A stretch of 42,284 nt of DNA from Deltaproteobacteria bacterium HGW-Deltaproteobacteria-13 (GCA_002840555.1 PHBJ01000005.1:367577-409860), one strand, 5' to 3'. Shown: positions 1 through 9,573, numbered from the stretch's first letter. Notes: generated by a model from the letters alone, not told the origin. A program made the numbers and translations.

Positions 1-1
1 A

Positions 2-157
2 CTCAAAGAAGGTGTGATGCATACATCCGGAACGACAACCTATACCGGCAGTTCCATGGACGGCACATCAAACACCAGTTTTAAAATGGAAGGGCAGCCC
101 CCCATACAGATGTCAAGCAGAATCAAAGGGAAATATATAGGGCCCTGTCCGGAATAA
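2..157 (+). CDS. DUF3617-like protein, C-terminal part (gene cut by window start)
   Basis: An open frame enters from the left edge and stops at TAA 155-157, leaving 51 residues. The tail ends in GKYIGPCPE after a run of Thr/Ser-rich beta-strand-like sequence containing YTGSSMDGTSNT. A closing G-[RK]-[WY]-[IL]-GPC is typical of DUF3617 family exported proteins, small periplasmic proteins of unknown function. Only the C-terminus is visible, so the signal peptide and start are not seen. Family assignment rests on this short tail and is tentative. Confidence 0.55.
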   Translation, partial: LKEGVMHTSGTTTYTGSSMDGTSNTSFKMEGQPPIQMSSRIKGKYIGPCPE

Positions 158-315
158 AATGAATACCGGCCATTTGAAGAACGAGCGTGGCCGTTCTTAA
201 AAAGGATGTTTATGTTTGACGGATTGCCCCTGTTTCTGAAATGTTTTGAATTTCCGGCAAAGCCTTTAGCAAAAATCTTTAGTCACGCAAACGGCTTCCT
301 TTCAGGAAAAGAAAG

Positions 316-2925
316 ATGAAAAAGAAAAATAACGAAGCACATAAAAACAAAACCGGATCTCAGCATACTGCCAACTTGGATAAGCGGGCGGAAGAATCGC
401 TCCGCGAAAGCGAGGAAAAATACCGGGATATTCTGGAAAATATGGAAGAAGGTTATTTTGAGACTGATCTTGCCGGCAACTTTACGTTTTTCAATGAGAC
501 CGTATGCCGTGTCATGGGTTACAACAAAGAAGAATTGATGGGCATGAATAACAGGCAGCATACAGACGAGAAGGATTTAAAAGAAGTTTTTCAGGCCTAT
601 AACAAAGTTTACACGACAGGAGAACCCATAAAAGAATTCTGTTGGCAGGCAGTAACCAAAGACGGATATAAAAGATATATAGCCGGTTCTATATCGTTAA
701 AAAAGGATTCATCGGGAAAGCCGACGGGATTTAGAGGAATTGTCCGGGATACAACTGAGCGCAAGCAGATAGAGGAAAAATTACGCCGGGAGGAACAACG
801 GTTCCGGGCTCTGGCAGAGCAATCTTCAGATATTATTATTCTCGTGAACCGGGAAGGAGTTCTCCTCTATGAAAACCCTGCCGTAGAGAGAATTTTAGGA
901 TTCAAAGCAGAGGGAAGGATTGGCAAGAGCGTATTTGAAAATCTTCACCCTGACGACTTTAATATTGTAAGCAAGGCATTCCATACACTGCTTGAAGATA
1001 ATAATGCCACTATTAGGAACAGTGAAATCCGCGTTCGTCATGTTGATGGAAACTGGCGTACTTTTGACGTTGTGGCAAGCAATCTGATCAATGAGGGCAC
1101 CGTCGAAGCTGTGCTTGTTAATCTCCGCGATATCACCGATCGTAAAAAAGCGGAGGAAACTCTTTTTATCATTAAAAAAGCAGTGGAAAGCTCAAGCGAC
1201 GCTATTGGATTATCGGATCCTGAAGGACATCACTTCTATCATAACAACGCCTTTACTCAACTGACGGGATATACTCCGGAGGAGCTTTCCGCCATAGGAG
1301 AAGGATCGGCTATTTATGCCAATAAAGATACCGCAAAAGCCGTATTCGACACAATCATGGGGGGAGGTTCCTGGTCCGGGGAGATAGAGCTCATATCAAA
1401 AAGCGGCAATAGATTCCCAGCCCTGCTGCGGGCAAACGCGATAAAGGACGATAACGGCAAATTAATCGGTCTTATAGGATTACATACAGATATTACCGGA
1501 CGCAAGCGGGCGCAGGAATCGTTGGAAAAAAGCGAAGCTCTGTACCGTCTTCTGGCTGACAACATAACAGAGCACGTGTGGATAATGGATTTAAACTTAA
1601 AAACGACCTATGTCAGCCCGTCGATAGAGAAAATATATGGATACTCTCTGGATGAGATTAAGACAGTGTCGCTGAAAAAAATTCTCACGGCGGAATCTTT
1701 TCAAAGAGTATCAGAGTTATTTTTAAGTGCGCTCTCCGACGCTGCGAAAAATCCGCCGCCTGCCCCCCGCAAACGTTCATTGGAACTGGAAGCGCGCCAT
1801 AAGGACGGTCATACGGTGTGGATTGAGAATACCTTAAGTTTCATACGCGACGAAAATGGAAAACCGGTATCCATCCTCGGCGAAACCAGGGATATCACCG
1901 AGCGCAAGCTGGCGCAGGAATTGCTGAAAAAAAGCGAAGAAAAATACCGTCTTCTGGCAGATCACATGAAAGACCAGGTATGGCTCATGGATATGAATAT
2001 GAACATCACCTATGTCAGCCCCTCTGTGGAAAGATTAACAGGGTATTCTTCAGATGAGATAAAAATACTGCCGTGGGAAAAACTCCTCATGCCGGAATCC
2101 CTGAAGAACGCTATTGATTTTACTTCCGTTGAAATGCCCAAAGCCCTTAAAGCGCCTTCGAATTATGTCTTGTATAAAACGCTGGAACTGGAATTTATCC
2201 TCAAAGGAGGCCAAACCATATGGGGAGAATGCGAGTTCAGTTTCATCAGAGACGAGAACGGAAAAGCTTTGTCGGTTCTGGGTGAAGCGAGGAATATCAC
2301 CGAGCGTAAACAGGCGGAGGAAAAACTTCGACAAACCCTTGAGAGCCTCAAAAGAGCTGTGGGTACGACCGTCCAGGTCCTGGTCTCCGTTTTGGAGTCC
2401 CGGGATCCCTATACGGCAGGTCACCAGTCACGGGCTGCGAACCTGGCCTGTGCCATCGCCGCGGAGATGGGATTGCCTGAGGAGAAAATGGAGGGAATCC
2501 GCATGGCGGGTATCATCCATGATATCGGAAAATTATCCATACCCACGGAGATATTGACCAAACCTACAAAACTTACCAACATAGAATTTTCTCTGATTAA
2601 AGAACACTCCCATAGCGGATTTGAAATGTTGAAGGATGTGGAATCTCCCTGGTCGTTGGCGGAAATAGTCCATCAGCATCATGAGCGGGTAGACGGCACC
2701 GGTTATCCGGAAAAACTGAAAGGAGACAACATTCTTATAGAAGCCCGAATTCTGGCTGTGGCAGACGTAGTGGAGGCCATGGCTTCTCACCGTCCTTATC
2801 GCGCGTCATTGGGTATTGAAGCCGCTCTTGAAGAAATAGAAAAAAACAAGGGAACCCTTTATGATGATGCTGTAGCCGATGCCTGTCTGAGATTATTCAG
2901 GAAGAAGGGCTATAAGCTGACATAA
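316..2925 (+). CDS. Multi-PAS sensor HD-GYP phosphodiesterase
   Basis: This 869-residue protein has about five PAS domains: residues ~26-147, 158-280, 284-400, 403-530 and 540-665. Each ends in a PAC-like D-I/T-T-x-R-K signature. An HD-GYP domain follows (~675-869). The catalytic HD pair is H735-D736 (in HDIGKLSIP) and the second motif HHERVDGTGYP starts at H788, so the metal ligands and GYP motif look intact. HD-GYP domains hydrolyse c-di-GMP to pGpG or GMP. No transmembrane segment is visible, so it is probably a cytoplasmic sensor; the PAS ligands are unknown. The ATG start follows a purine-rich but weak Shine-Dalgarno (aggaaaagaaag). The last ~190 residues are closely similar to the HD-GYP domains at 6542 and 32006, which points to duplication. 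A heptamer tract begins 10 bases after the stop. Confidence 0.93.
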   Translation: MKKKNNEAHKNKTGSQHTANLDKRAEESLRESEEKYRDILENMEEGYFETDLAGNFTFFNETVCRVMGYNKEELMGMNNRQHTDEKDLKEVFQAYNKVYTTGEPIKEFCWQAVTKDGYKRYIAGSISLKKDSSGKPTGFRGIVRDTTERKQIEEKLRREEQRFRALAEQSSDIIILVNREGVLLYENPAVERILGFKAEGRIGKSVFENLHPDDFNIVSKAFHTLLEDNNATIRNSEIRVRHVDGNWRTFDVVASNLINEGTVEAVLVNLRDITDRKKAEETLFIIKKAVESSSDAIGLSDPEGHHFYHNNAFTQLTGYTPEELSAIGEGSAIYANKDTAKAVFDTIMGGGSWSGEIELISKSGNRFPALLRANAIKDDNGKLIGLIGLHTDITGRKRAQESLEKSEALYRLLADNITEHVWIMDLNLKTTYVSPSIEKIYGYSLDEIKTVSLKKILTAESFQRVSELFLSALSDAAKNPPPAPRKRSLELEARHKDGHTVWIENTLSFIRDENGKPVSILGETRDITERKLAQELLKKSEEKYRLLADHMKDQVWLMDMNMNITYVSPSVERLTGYSSDEIKILPWEKLLMPESLKNAIDFTSVEMPKALKAPSNYVLYKTLELEFILKGGQTIWGECEFSFIRDENGKALSVLGEARNITERKQAEEKLRQTLESLKRAVGTTVQVLVSVLESRDPYTAGHQSRAANLACAIAAEMGLPEEKMEGIRMAGIIHDIGKLSIPTEILTKPTKLTNIEFSLIKEHSHSGFEMLKDVESPWSLAEIVHQHHERVDGTGYPEKLKGDNILIEARILAVADVVEAMASHRPYRASLGIEAALEEIEKNKGTLYDDAVADACLRLFRKKGYKLT

Positions 2926-2934
2926 GATTGGATA

Positions 2935-3010
2935 CCCTTCACCCTTTCACCTTTCACCGCCTTTAACTTTGAACATAGAACAGTTCTTTCTATCCACCAT
3001 TCACTATTAA
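2935..3010 (+). repeat. Intergenic heptamer tract 1
   Basis: Continuous degenerate 7-base units read TTCACCC TTTCACC TTTCACC, then TTTAACT TTGAACA TAGAACA, then CCATTCA CTATTAA. It starts 10 bases after the HD-GYP stop codon and ends before the promoter of the next gene. The same unit types in the same order recur at many sites in the window. Confidence 0.8.
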
Positions 3011-3035
3011 CGGGTCGTAATTAATTTAAAAACAA

Positions 3036-3064
3036 TTGACATACAAACAGAACTTCCTTATCTT
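3036..3064 (+). promoter_or_regulatory. Sigma-70-like promoter for the Fe-S protein
   Basis: TTGACA (3036-3041), a 17-base spacer and TATCTT (3059-3064). It lies 65 bases upstream of the ATG at 3130. The longer string TTGACATACA recurs at 23855 and 33572. Confidence 0.6.
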
Positions 3065-3129
3065 TCTTCTGAAAGAAGGTCATATCTTATTCATATCAAA
3101 TAAAGATGTCTTGAAGGGAACAACATATT

Positions 3130-4338
3130 ATGAGCCTGGATGAACACAGATTATTCACAAGAGGGTTTTCCGCTGAAAATTGCATTCAATGCGGAAAATG
3201 TATTGCCGGATGTCAGCACACGGATCTTACGCCGCAGCAGGCTCGCGATATCATGAAAAAAGTCACGATCAAGCCGCAATGGTATCCGGAACTTTCCTTC
3301 TGCATCCGATGCGGCAAATGTAATTACCGCTGCCCGAAGGATGCCCGCCCCAGTGATTTAGAATATGAGTGTCTGGAATATAAACGACGCGCGGAACAGG
3401 AGTTCCCCTCTTCCATGGCCTATGCCATCAATGGTATGGGAGCTGAAGGCTGGAGCGCGAATTTCTTCAGGGATGTGTACAAAGGCCTGGGGAAGACCGA
3501 TAAAAATATTCTGCGTGCCTGGGCAACCCCCAAGAAGAGCAAAGACCTTCTCTTTATCGGCTGTACCGATCGGATGCTGCCGCGCACATGGGAGGAATCG
3601 CAAACACTGCGCAATGCGGCAAAATTCGGAGGCCCTGACGATTGCTGTGGCGTGTGGGCAATACAGGGAGGACTATTAGATGAAGGATATCGAATTGCCA
3701 AACGGCTCGTGAATCGTCTATTGGAAAACCGGTTTGATCGTCTGGTGTTAGGGTGCGGACATTGTCAGAAAGTGCTGACCAGAATGATACCCGAGAAATT
3801 AGGCATTGTATTGCCATTCCCCGTCATCAGCATCTATGATTATTTTCTGGAGATGCTTGAAACCGGCGCCGCCCGTGTCACAACACCGCTGAATCTTGAT
3901 GCGGTCATATCGGATCCGTGTTTCGGATATGAAAACGGAGACGAGTTCCTGAATTCTGTCCGCCGTCTTGCAACAAAGATCGGTATCAATATTTCTGAAT
4001 TGCCGCATAACCGTGAAAACGCTGTCTGTTGCGGATATAATGGATACTTTAATAATGGTAAAGTGGCCAATTTCGTAAAAACAGCCCTGATGAAGCGCAA
4101 AGATTTCGCCCAAAGCGGGAAAAAGCATGTGATGAGCTATTGCCCGGGATGCCATCTTTTCAATCACTATTTTCAACCCGGATATAAATCACATTACCTT
4201 TTGGAAGACGTGCTCTTAGCTTTAGACGGAAAAGTGGCAGAGCCTTTTTCCGTTCTTTACAGGCGCTTGGCCCGTCCCCGCATCGCCTGGAATCTGGCCA
4301 GTGTTGCGAAAAGCGCCCTTTTACCGGTTAAAGAATGA
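3130..4338 (+). CDS. HdrC/HdrB-like protein: two 4Fe-4S clusters plus two CCG domains
   Basis: 402 residues. The N-terminus carries two ferredoxin-type 4Fe-4S motifs: C18, C21, C24, C28 and C58, C61, C64, C68. The remainder has two cysteine-rich CCG domains, with CCG at 172-174 and 300-302 and the companion motifs GCGHC and YCPGCH. This is the layout of HdrC-HdrB fusions and related GlpC/LutA-type proteins, which pass electrons to disulfides, quinones or partner dehydrogenases. The usual Pro after the last Cys of cluster 1 is Gln here. The start is ATG 3130 with a GAAGGGAA Shine-Dalgarno. No HdrA, flavoprotein or dehydrogenase partner is adjacent, so the substrate cannot be named. It is probably cytoplasmic, since no signal peptide or membrane segment is seen. 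Confidence 0.85.
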   Translation: MSLDEHRLFTRGFSAENCIQCGKCIAGCQHTDLTPQQARDIMKKVTIKPQWYPELSFCIRCGKCNYRCPKDARPSDLEYECLEYKRRAEQEFPSSMAYAINGMGAEGWSANFFRDVYKGLGKTDKNILRAWATPKKSKDLLFIGCTDRMLPRTWEESQTLRNAAKFGGPDDCCGVWAIQGGLLDEGYRIAKRLVNRLLENRFDRLVLGCGHCQKVLTRMIPEKLGIVLPFPVISIYDYFLEMLETGAARVTTPLNLDAVISDPCFGYENGDEFLNSVRRLATKIGINISELPHNRENAVCCGYNGYFNNGKVANFVKTALMKRKDFAQSGKKHVMSYCPGCHLFNHYFQPGYKSHYLLEDVLLALDGKVAEPFSVLYRRLARPRIAWNLASVAKSALLPVKE

Positions 4339-4377
4339 AACCTGAATTGCTGTTTACGTAAATAGAGGGATAATCAT

Positions 4378-6456
4378 ATGGCCGAAGAACGATCCCCGAA
4401 CCGCCTGATTTATGAAAAGAGTCCTTACCTGCTGCAGCACGCGTTCAATCCGGTGGACTGGCATCCCTGGGGGGACGAAGCGTTTGCAAAGGCAAAACAG
4501 GAAGACAAACCAATCTTTCTTTCCATCGGATATTCCACCTGTCACTGGTGCCACGTTATGGAACGTGAATCATTCGAAGATGAGGAAGTCGCCGGACTAC
4601 TCAACGACACGTTTGTGAACATTAAAGTCGATCGTGAAGAGCGTCCCGATATTGATGCCGTCTATATGAAGGTCTGCCAACTCATGACACAAAGCGGCGG
4701 CTGGCCTTTGACGATTATCATGACCCCTGATAAAAAACCCTTCTTTGCGGCAACCTATATTCCCAGAGAAACCAAATACGGCCGGGCCGGAATGCTGGAA
4801 ATTATTCCGATCATGAATAAGCTGTGGCAGACCAAACGCGCGGATGTGCTTTCCGCTTCCGCGGAAATTGCGCAGGCCTTGCGGCAGCCTGCAGAAAGTA
4901 AAGCGCGGAATTTAGGAGAAGAAACCCTGCATCGGGCCTACCGCTCATTGTCTGCGAGTTTTGACCGGACGTTCGGCGGATTTGGTCAGGCGCCGAAATT
5001 CCCCTCACCGCACAATTTCTTTTTTCTGCTGCGCTACTGGAAGCGCACCGGCGACATTCAGGCTTTGCGCATCGTGGAGCACACGCTGCAAAACATGAGG
5101 CGCGGCGGAATTTACGATCAGATCGGCTTCGGCTTTCACCGCTATTCAACGGACGCCCGCTGGATCGTACCGCATTTCGAAAAGATGCTCTATGATCAGG
5201 CGCTGATGGCGATGGCGTATATTGAGCTTTATCAGGCGACAGGAAATAAAGAATACGAAAATACCGCCCGTGAAATATTCACCTATGTTTTACGCGATAT
5301 GACCGATGAGCAAGGCGGTTTTTATTGCGCCGAAGACGCCGACAGCGAGGGCGTTGAAGGCAAGTTCTATCTATGGACGGAAAAGGAAATCCGCAATGTC
5401 CTTACCCGGGAAGAAGCGGATTTGTTTTTGTCGCTCTACCGGCACACGGACGACATGGCGATGCCCGGCATGGCGGAAATTCCCGCCGGTCATTTTATTC
5501 CGCATCTAAAGCCGTCAACGGAGAAAGAACGGGAGGCAACCGAAACGCTCTCCGAAATGGAAACCATCCGGAAAAAACTTTTCGCGGTGCGGGAAAAACG
5601 AGTGCACCCGCATAAAGACGATAAAATTCTGACCGATTGGAACGGTCTGGTAATTGCGGCGCTGGCCCGCGGCGCGCAGGTTCTTGACGAGCCGGCCTAC
5701 GCGAAAGCCGCTGTTCGTGCGATGGATTTTATCATTCAAAGCATGCAGACGAAAGAAGGCAGATTGCTGCACCGCTACCGGGACAATCAGAGCGCAATCG
5801 AAGCAAATGCCAATGATTATGCTTTTGTGATCTGGGCGCTTTTGGAACTCTACGAGGCAACATTTCAAACACCGTATTTATCCAAAGCCCTCGAGTATCA
5901 ATCTCACTTATTTGATCACTTCCGCGATGATAAGGGCGGCGGATTCTTTTTTACCCCCGATGACGCCCAGGAGCTTTTGACGCGCCCGAAAGAACTCTAC
6001 GATGGCGCCATCCCGTCGGGAAATTCCATAGCCTATAGCAATGCGCTGCGGCTGTCCCGGATCACCGGGGATGCCGATATGGAGAGAAGAGCAGACGAAA
6101 TTAACAAAGCTTTTCGCGCGCAGGCGGACGCAATGCCTACAGCTTTCACGCAATTTCTCTGCGGCCTTGATTTTTCCATCGGCCCGTCAAGCGAAGTGAT
6201 CATTTCCGGAAATATGAATCAAACGGATACGCAGGCAATGCTCCGCGCTTTAAGAAGAAGCTTTACACCAAATAAAATAGTCATCTTCCGGCCCGCAAAC
6301 GAGGCAGTGCCGGATATTGAAGCCCTTACACCCTTTACAAAATCGCATCCGGCTATTAACGATCAGGCAACCGTTTACGTTTGCACGAATTTCACTTGCG
6401 CCCTCCCGACAAATGATCCCAAAATAATGATCGATCTTTTAAACACAAAAAAATAA
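4378..6456 (+). CDS. DUF255 / YyaL (SPATA20-like) thioredoxin-domain protein
   Basis: 692 residues, the usual length for the family. The N-terminal thioredoxin-like domain contains [21 protein letters not shown], then the redox motif CHWC at 55-58 and the conserved VDREERPDI and GGWP stretches. The rest resembles an alpha/alpha toroid of the six-hairpin glycosidase fold, including the typical [12 protein letters not shown] and [11 protein letters not shown] segments. Family members are widespread cytoplasmic proteins without a settled biochemical role; a redox or N-acylglucosamine-2-epimerase-like activity is often suggested. The ATG at 4378 has an AGAGGGA Shine-Dalgarno. The gene starts 39 bases after the Fe-S protein and may be co-transcribed with it. 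Confidence 0.93.
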   Translation: MAEERSPNRLIYEKSPYLLQHAFNPVDWHPWGDEAFAKAKQEDKPIFLSIGYSTCHWCHVMERESFEDEEVAGLLNDTFVNIKVDREERPDIDAVYMKVCQLMTQSGGWPLTIIMTPDKKPFFAATYIPRETKYGRAGMLEIIPIMNKLWQTKRADVLSASAEIAQALRQPAESKARNLGEETLHRAYRSLSASFDRTFGGFGQAPKFPSPHNFFFLLRYWKRTGDIQALRIVEHTLQNMRRGGIYDQIGFGFHRYSTDARWIVPHFEKMLYDQALMAMAYIELYQATGNKEYENTAREIFTYVLRDMTDEQGGFYCAEDADSEGVEGKFYLWTEKEIRNVLTREEADLFLSLYRHTDDMAMPGMAEIPAGHFIPHLKPSTEKEREATETLSEMETIRKKLFAVREKRVHPHKDDKILTDWNGLVIAALARGAQVLDEPAYAKAAVRAMDFIIQSMQTKEGRLLHRYRDNQSAIEANANDYAFVIWALLELYEATFQTPYLSKALEYQSHLFDHFRDDKGGGFFFTPDDAQELLTRPKELYDGAIPSGNSIAYSNALRLSRITGDADMERRADEINKAFRAQADAMPTAFTQFLCGLDFSIGPSSEVIISGNMNQTDTQAMLRALRRSFTPNKIVIFRPANEAVPDIEALTPFTKSHPAINDQATVYVCTNFTCALPTNDPKIMIDLLNTKK

Positions 6457-6486
6457 GCTTCTCTTCACCATTCCTCCAAAAATACA

Positions 6487-6514
6487 TTGACTTTATAATT
6501 ATTGAAGTTATTCT
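6487..6514 (+). promoter_or_regulatory. Sigma-70-like promoter for the second HD-GYP gene
   Basis: TTGACT (6487-6492), a 16-base spacer and TATTCT (6509-6514). It lies 27 bases upstream of ATG 6542, in a short AT-rich gap. Confidence 0.5.
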
Positions 6515-6541
6515 CTACCCACGAAAAAGGGAAATGACGCT

Positions 6542-8059
6542 ATGAAAAACAACGCCAGGACGATATCCGACAATAAGAAGCATGATAAAACTGCAAAAAA
6601 GAAATCATTGCCTCCTGAAAAATCTTTATCGCCAAAGAAAAAGAAAGACGAAAAAAAGAACATCGTCGAAACAGGTAAAAAGAAATCAGGATTAAAAGAT
6701 TCTGCTACTTTCAGAAGGCTTGCCGCTCATCCGAGATACAAAAAACACGCGGAAAGATATCAGAATATCCTTGAAAACATTCGCGATGGCTATTTTGAAG
6801 TGGATTTTGCCGGTAATTTTACCTTTTTTAACGATTCCGTAGGCCGTATTCTCGGATATTCCAGCGAAGAATTGACGGGCATGAATTATCAGCAGTATAC
6901 GGATAAAGAAAGCGCCAAAAAAGTTTTTCAAGCGTTTAACGAAGTTTATAAAACCGGCGAATATACGGAAGGACTCGATTGGCGAATCATCAGGAAGGAC
7001 GGCGCCAAGAGATATATTGAGGCCTCTGTATCTTTATTGAAAGATTCAACCGGCAAACAAAAAGGGTTCAGAAGCATTATACGCGACATCACTGAACGCA
7101 AACAGATGGAAGAAAGATATCGAAGAATCTTTGAAAATGCCCAGAACGGCATTTACCAGTCAACACTTGACGGCAGATTCATCATGGCCAATCAGTCCAT
7201 GGCACAAATACTTGGTTATGACTCCCCTGAAGATCTTATCTTAAGCATAACCGATATCTCCCGTCAGCTCTATGCCAATCCCGAGGAATGCATGCAATTC
7301 ATCGAAATTATGGAAAAGCAAGGCCTGGTAAAAAACTCTGAAATCCAATTCAAAAAAAAGGATGGGCGCATGATCTGGATTTCCCGGACCGCCCAGGTTG
7401 TTCGTGATGAGAAGGGGCAAGTTTTGTATTATGAGGGAATTATTGAAGACATCACGGACCGCAAAGATAGTCTTGACCGGTTGAGAAATGCCCTGGGGGG
7501 AACAGTCCGGGCGTTAGCCTCCGTGGTGGAAACGAGAGATCCTTACACGGCTGGCCATCAGCGCCACGTGGCTGATCTTGCCCTGGCCATTGCCAAAGAA
7601 ATGGATCTCCCGACGGATCGGATCGAAGGTCTGCGCATGGCAGCCATCATTCACGATATAGGAAAGATATCCGTTCCGGCGGAAATTCTGACAAAACCCG
7701 GCAAACTTACCGATCTCGAATTCAGTATGATCAAAATCCATTCCCAGTCAGGGTATAACATCCTGAAGGACATCGACTTTCCCTGGCCCGTGGCTTTGAT
7801 GGTCTATGAGCATCATGAGCGAATGAATGGAACGGGTTATCCCAGAAATCTAAAAGGGAATGACATTCTCCTGGAAGCCCGCATTCTGGCAATTTCCGAT
7901 GTCGTGGAATCCATGGCTTCCCACCGTCCTTACCGCGCGGCATTGGGTATTGAAGCGGCTCTTGAAGAAATAGAAAAAAACAAGGGATTTATTTATGACG
8001 ATGTTGTCGTCGATGCCTGCCTGAGATTATTCAGGGAGAAGGGCTATAAGCTGACATAA
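6542..8059 (+). CDS. PAS-PAS-HD-GYP phosphodiesterase with Lys-rich N-terminus
   Basis: 505 residues. The first ~55 residues are very rich in lysine (KKK runs) and probably disordered. Two PAS domains follow (~70-187 and ~190-305), each closing with an IxDITxRK signature, then an HD-GYP domain (~310-505). H371-D372 form the HD pair. The second motif is HHERMNGTGYP from H424, with Asn where the first paralogue has Asp; this variant is common in the family and need not abolish activity. PAS1 is very similar to PAS1 of the gene at 316 (YFEVDFAGNFTFFN against YFETDLAGNFTFFN). Predicted role is c-di-GMP hydrolysis under PAS control. No membrane segment is seen. The weak Shine-Dalgarno is AAAAAGGGAAATG. 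Confidence 0.93.
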   Translation: MKNNARTISDNKKHDKTAKKKSLPPEKSLSPKKKKDEKKNIVETGKKKSGLKDSATFRRLAAHPRYKKHAERYQNILENIRDGYFEVDFAGNFTFFNDSVGRILGYSSEELTGMNYQQYTDKESAKKVFQAFNEVYKTGEYTEGLDWRIIRKDGAKRYIEASVSLLKDSTGKQKGFRSIIRDITERKQMEERYRRIFENAQNGIYQSTLDGRFIMANQSMAQILGYDSPEDLILSITDISRQLYANPEECMQFIEIMEKQGLVKNSEIQFKKKDGRMIWISRTAQVVRDEKGQVLYYEGIIEDITDRKDSLDRLRNALGGTVRALASVVETRDPYTAGHQRHVADLALAIAKEMDLPTDRIEGLRMAAIIHDIGKISVPAEILTKPGKLTDLEFSMIKIHSQSGYNILKDIDFPWPVALMVYEHHERMNGTGYPRNLKGNDILLEARILAISDVVESMASHRPYRAALGIEAALEEIEKNKGFIYDDVVVDACLRLFREKGYKLT

Positions 8060-8076
8060 CATAAGATGGGGGGGTA

Positions 8077-8162
8077 CCCTTCACCCTTCACCTCTTACAT
8101 CCTTTAACTTTGAACTTAGAACGTTGAACATAGAACAGCTCTTTCTTTGCCCCATTCAATAT
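8077..8162 (+). repeat. Intergenic heptamer tract 2
   Basis: The units read CCTTCAC CCTTCAC, then TTTAACT TTGAACT TAGAACG TTGAACA TAGAACA, then a CCCATTCAATATTC tail. It begins 17 bases after the stop of the second HD-GYP gene, a placement nearly the same as tract 1 after its paralogue. Confidence 0.8.
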
Positions 8163-8226
8163 TCTTCTGTAAATACAATATCTTAAAACATGACTATCTA
8201 TGTGAAATAGAAATAATTTATGATTA

Positions 8227-8255
8227 TTTCCATTTGACAATAAATGCGATATAAT
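8227..8255 (+). promoter_or_regulatory. Promoter for the microprotein/GYD/JAMM cluster
   Basis: A perfect -10 box TATAAT (8250-8255) lies 17 bases after TTTCCA (8227-8232, 4/6 match). A TTGACA at 8234 is too close (10 bases) to be the matching -35. The predicted transcript has an ~85-base leader with a small hairpin GCCTG-tccc-CAGGC at 8301-8314. Confidence 0.5.
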
Positions 8256-8348
8256 TAATCAGAATTATAAAAAGCAATAAAGCTGTCTCTATAAACTTGA
8301 GCCTGTCCCCAGGCGTCTCTTCAGATTTTATATAAAGGAGGTATCTTT

Positions 8349-8474
8349 ATGGAAACAAGAAGAGAGAAAAAAAACATCATCCTTACCATTCCGAGAAGTC
8401 AATGGGTTAACCGGAAAAGCAAAATGTTGAACGCCAAGATAAAATCAATTCTTAAGAAGATTAAGCTCAAATAA
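8349..8474 (+). CDS. 41-residue basic microprotein, unknown
   Basis: A short ORF with a near-ideal ribosome binding site (AAAGGAGGT, 8337-8345) and an ATG at 8349, behind a TATAAT promoter. The peptide starts METRREKKNIILTIP and ends KSILKKIKLK. It contains about 14 Lys/Arg, so it is strongly basic, with alternating hydrophobic positions that could form an amphipathic helix. No Cys and no signal peptide are seen. It is followed by the GYD gene 81 bases downstream on the same strand. No family is recognised. The translation signals are better than for most genes in the window, so I consider it real; nucleic-acid or membrane binding is only a guess. Confidence 0.6.
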   Translation: METRREKKNIILTIPRSQWVNRKSKMLNAKIKSILKKIKLK

Positions 8475-8555
8475 AAATCGCGGCGTATCTTGTCACGTGT
8501 CAACTTGATCACAATAAATCAGAATATATGCCGTAAGAAAGGAGGAGATAATTCT

Positions 8556-8849
8556 ATGCCGATATTTATAATGTTCGGGAAATATACCCGGGATTCATTA
8601 AAAAATGTATCCGAGCAGCGGACGAAAAAGGCCGTTAAGATCATTGAGAAACACGGCGGAAAGGTCGTTTCCATGTATGCTGTCATGGGAGAACACGATC
8701 TGGTTTTTACCCTGGATTTCCCCGATGTGGATAAGTCGCTGTCCGCCTCGATGGCATTAAATCTGTTGACAGGTATTTCGTTTTCAACATCCCCGGTTGT
8801 CGATGTGGAAAAGTTCGATCATCTGATGTCCACGATAGAAAAGATTTAA
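8556..8849 (+). CDS. GYD-domain protein
   Basis: 97 residues from ATG 8556, chosen because AAAGGAGGAGA lies just before it. The frame is open upstream to a TTG at 8490, but that region has no Shine-Dalgarno. The sequence opens MPIFIMFGKYT and contains a GGKVVSMYAVMGEHD core. This matches the GYD family (small alpha/beta, dimeric ferredoxin-like proteins), with GEHD where the name-giving motif has GEYD. The biochemical function of the family is unknown. It lies between the microprotein and the JAMM-like gene, only 13 bases before the latter, so the three are probably one operon. Confidence 0.82.
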   Translation: MPIFIMFGKYTRDSLKNVSEQRTKKAVKIIEKHGGKVVSMYAVMGEHDLVFTLDFPDVDKSLSASMALNLLTGISFSTSPVVDVEKFDHLMSTIEKI

Positions 8850-8862
8850 CCGGGGGAAGATA

Positions 8863-9573
8863 ATGACGCCGAAGATTTACAAAAGATATATTGTACGCGT
8901 CTCCGAAAACGCTTTGATATCGCTGGTTCTAAGTTCCTTAGAGGCTTACTCGGTCAAGAAAAAAGATATCAAGGAGAAAGGTCGTCCGAAATCACGAATT
9001 GAAGTATACGGAAGCCTGTTCGGCCATGAAATCGTTATGAAAAACAAGGAAATCCTCTATCAGGTGGAAATGGCAAACACGGATACAACAGCCGAACAGA
9101 GAAGAAGCTCCGTGGATGAAAACAAAGAGGCAATATCTCTTAAAGCCGATGTGATCACGTCGTTCTGGCCGCATCTTATTTATCTCGGCGATTATCACTC
9201 ACACCCGTATAAAAATACAAAAGAAGTATTGGATAACAAAATGTACTTCATGTCGGAGAACGACCGCGAATGGTTAAAAGATAATTTCTGGAAACAGAAA
9301 GGATACCGGGTAGGCCTGATTATGACCATTGCCGCGATGGAAAAAGCCGGCAGAAAAGCCTTCGACTGGGTTGCCACCAATTGCGTCGAGGCAACGCTTG
9401 GTAATTATCGAATGTGGCTGTCCGCTTATTGCGCCTATTCGCAAAAAGGCGAGTATCGATATACCAATGATGATGATATATCCGTTACGCTGGATTGTCC
9501 GGCCCTGACAGGGCTGCGCTGGGAACACGCGGATTTCGGCAGATTCAAGAACGGAAAACATAAGTCATCATAA
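8863..9573 (+). CDS. JAMM/MPN-like metallopeptidase-fold protein
   Basis: 236 residues; the start has a GGGGGAAG Shine-Dalgarno. A JAMM-like constellation is visible: E47 in EVYGSLFG, H112 and H114 in LGDYHSHP, and S131/D134 in SENDREW. Known JAMM domains use E, H-x-H, S-x-x-D to bind zinc and cleave isopeptide bonds or similar linkages. Here 16 residues separate the second His from the Ser, longer than the usual 7-10, so there is an insertion or a divergent subfamily. The C-terminal ~90 residues (from ~150, TIAAMEKAG) match nothing I recognise. No ubiquitin-like or E1/E2-like partner is adjacent. Cytoplasmic location is likely. The family call is by motif only. Confidence 0.6.
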   Translation: MTPKIYKRYIVRVSENALISLVLSSLEAYSVKKKDIKEKGRPKSRIEVYGSLFGHEIVMKNKEILYQVEMANTDTTAEQRRSSVDENKEAISLKADVITSFWPHLIYLGDYHSHPYKNTKEVLDNKMYFMSENDREWLKDNFWKQKGYRVGLIMTIAAMEKAGRKAFDWVATNCVEATLGNYRMWLSAYCAYSQKGEYRYTNDDDISVTLDCPALTGLRWEHADFGRFKNGKHKSS

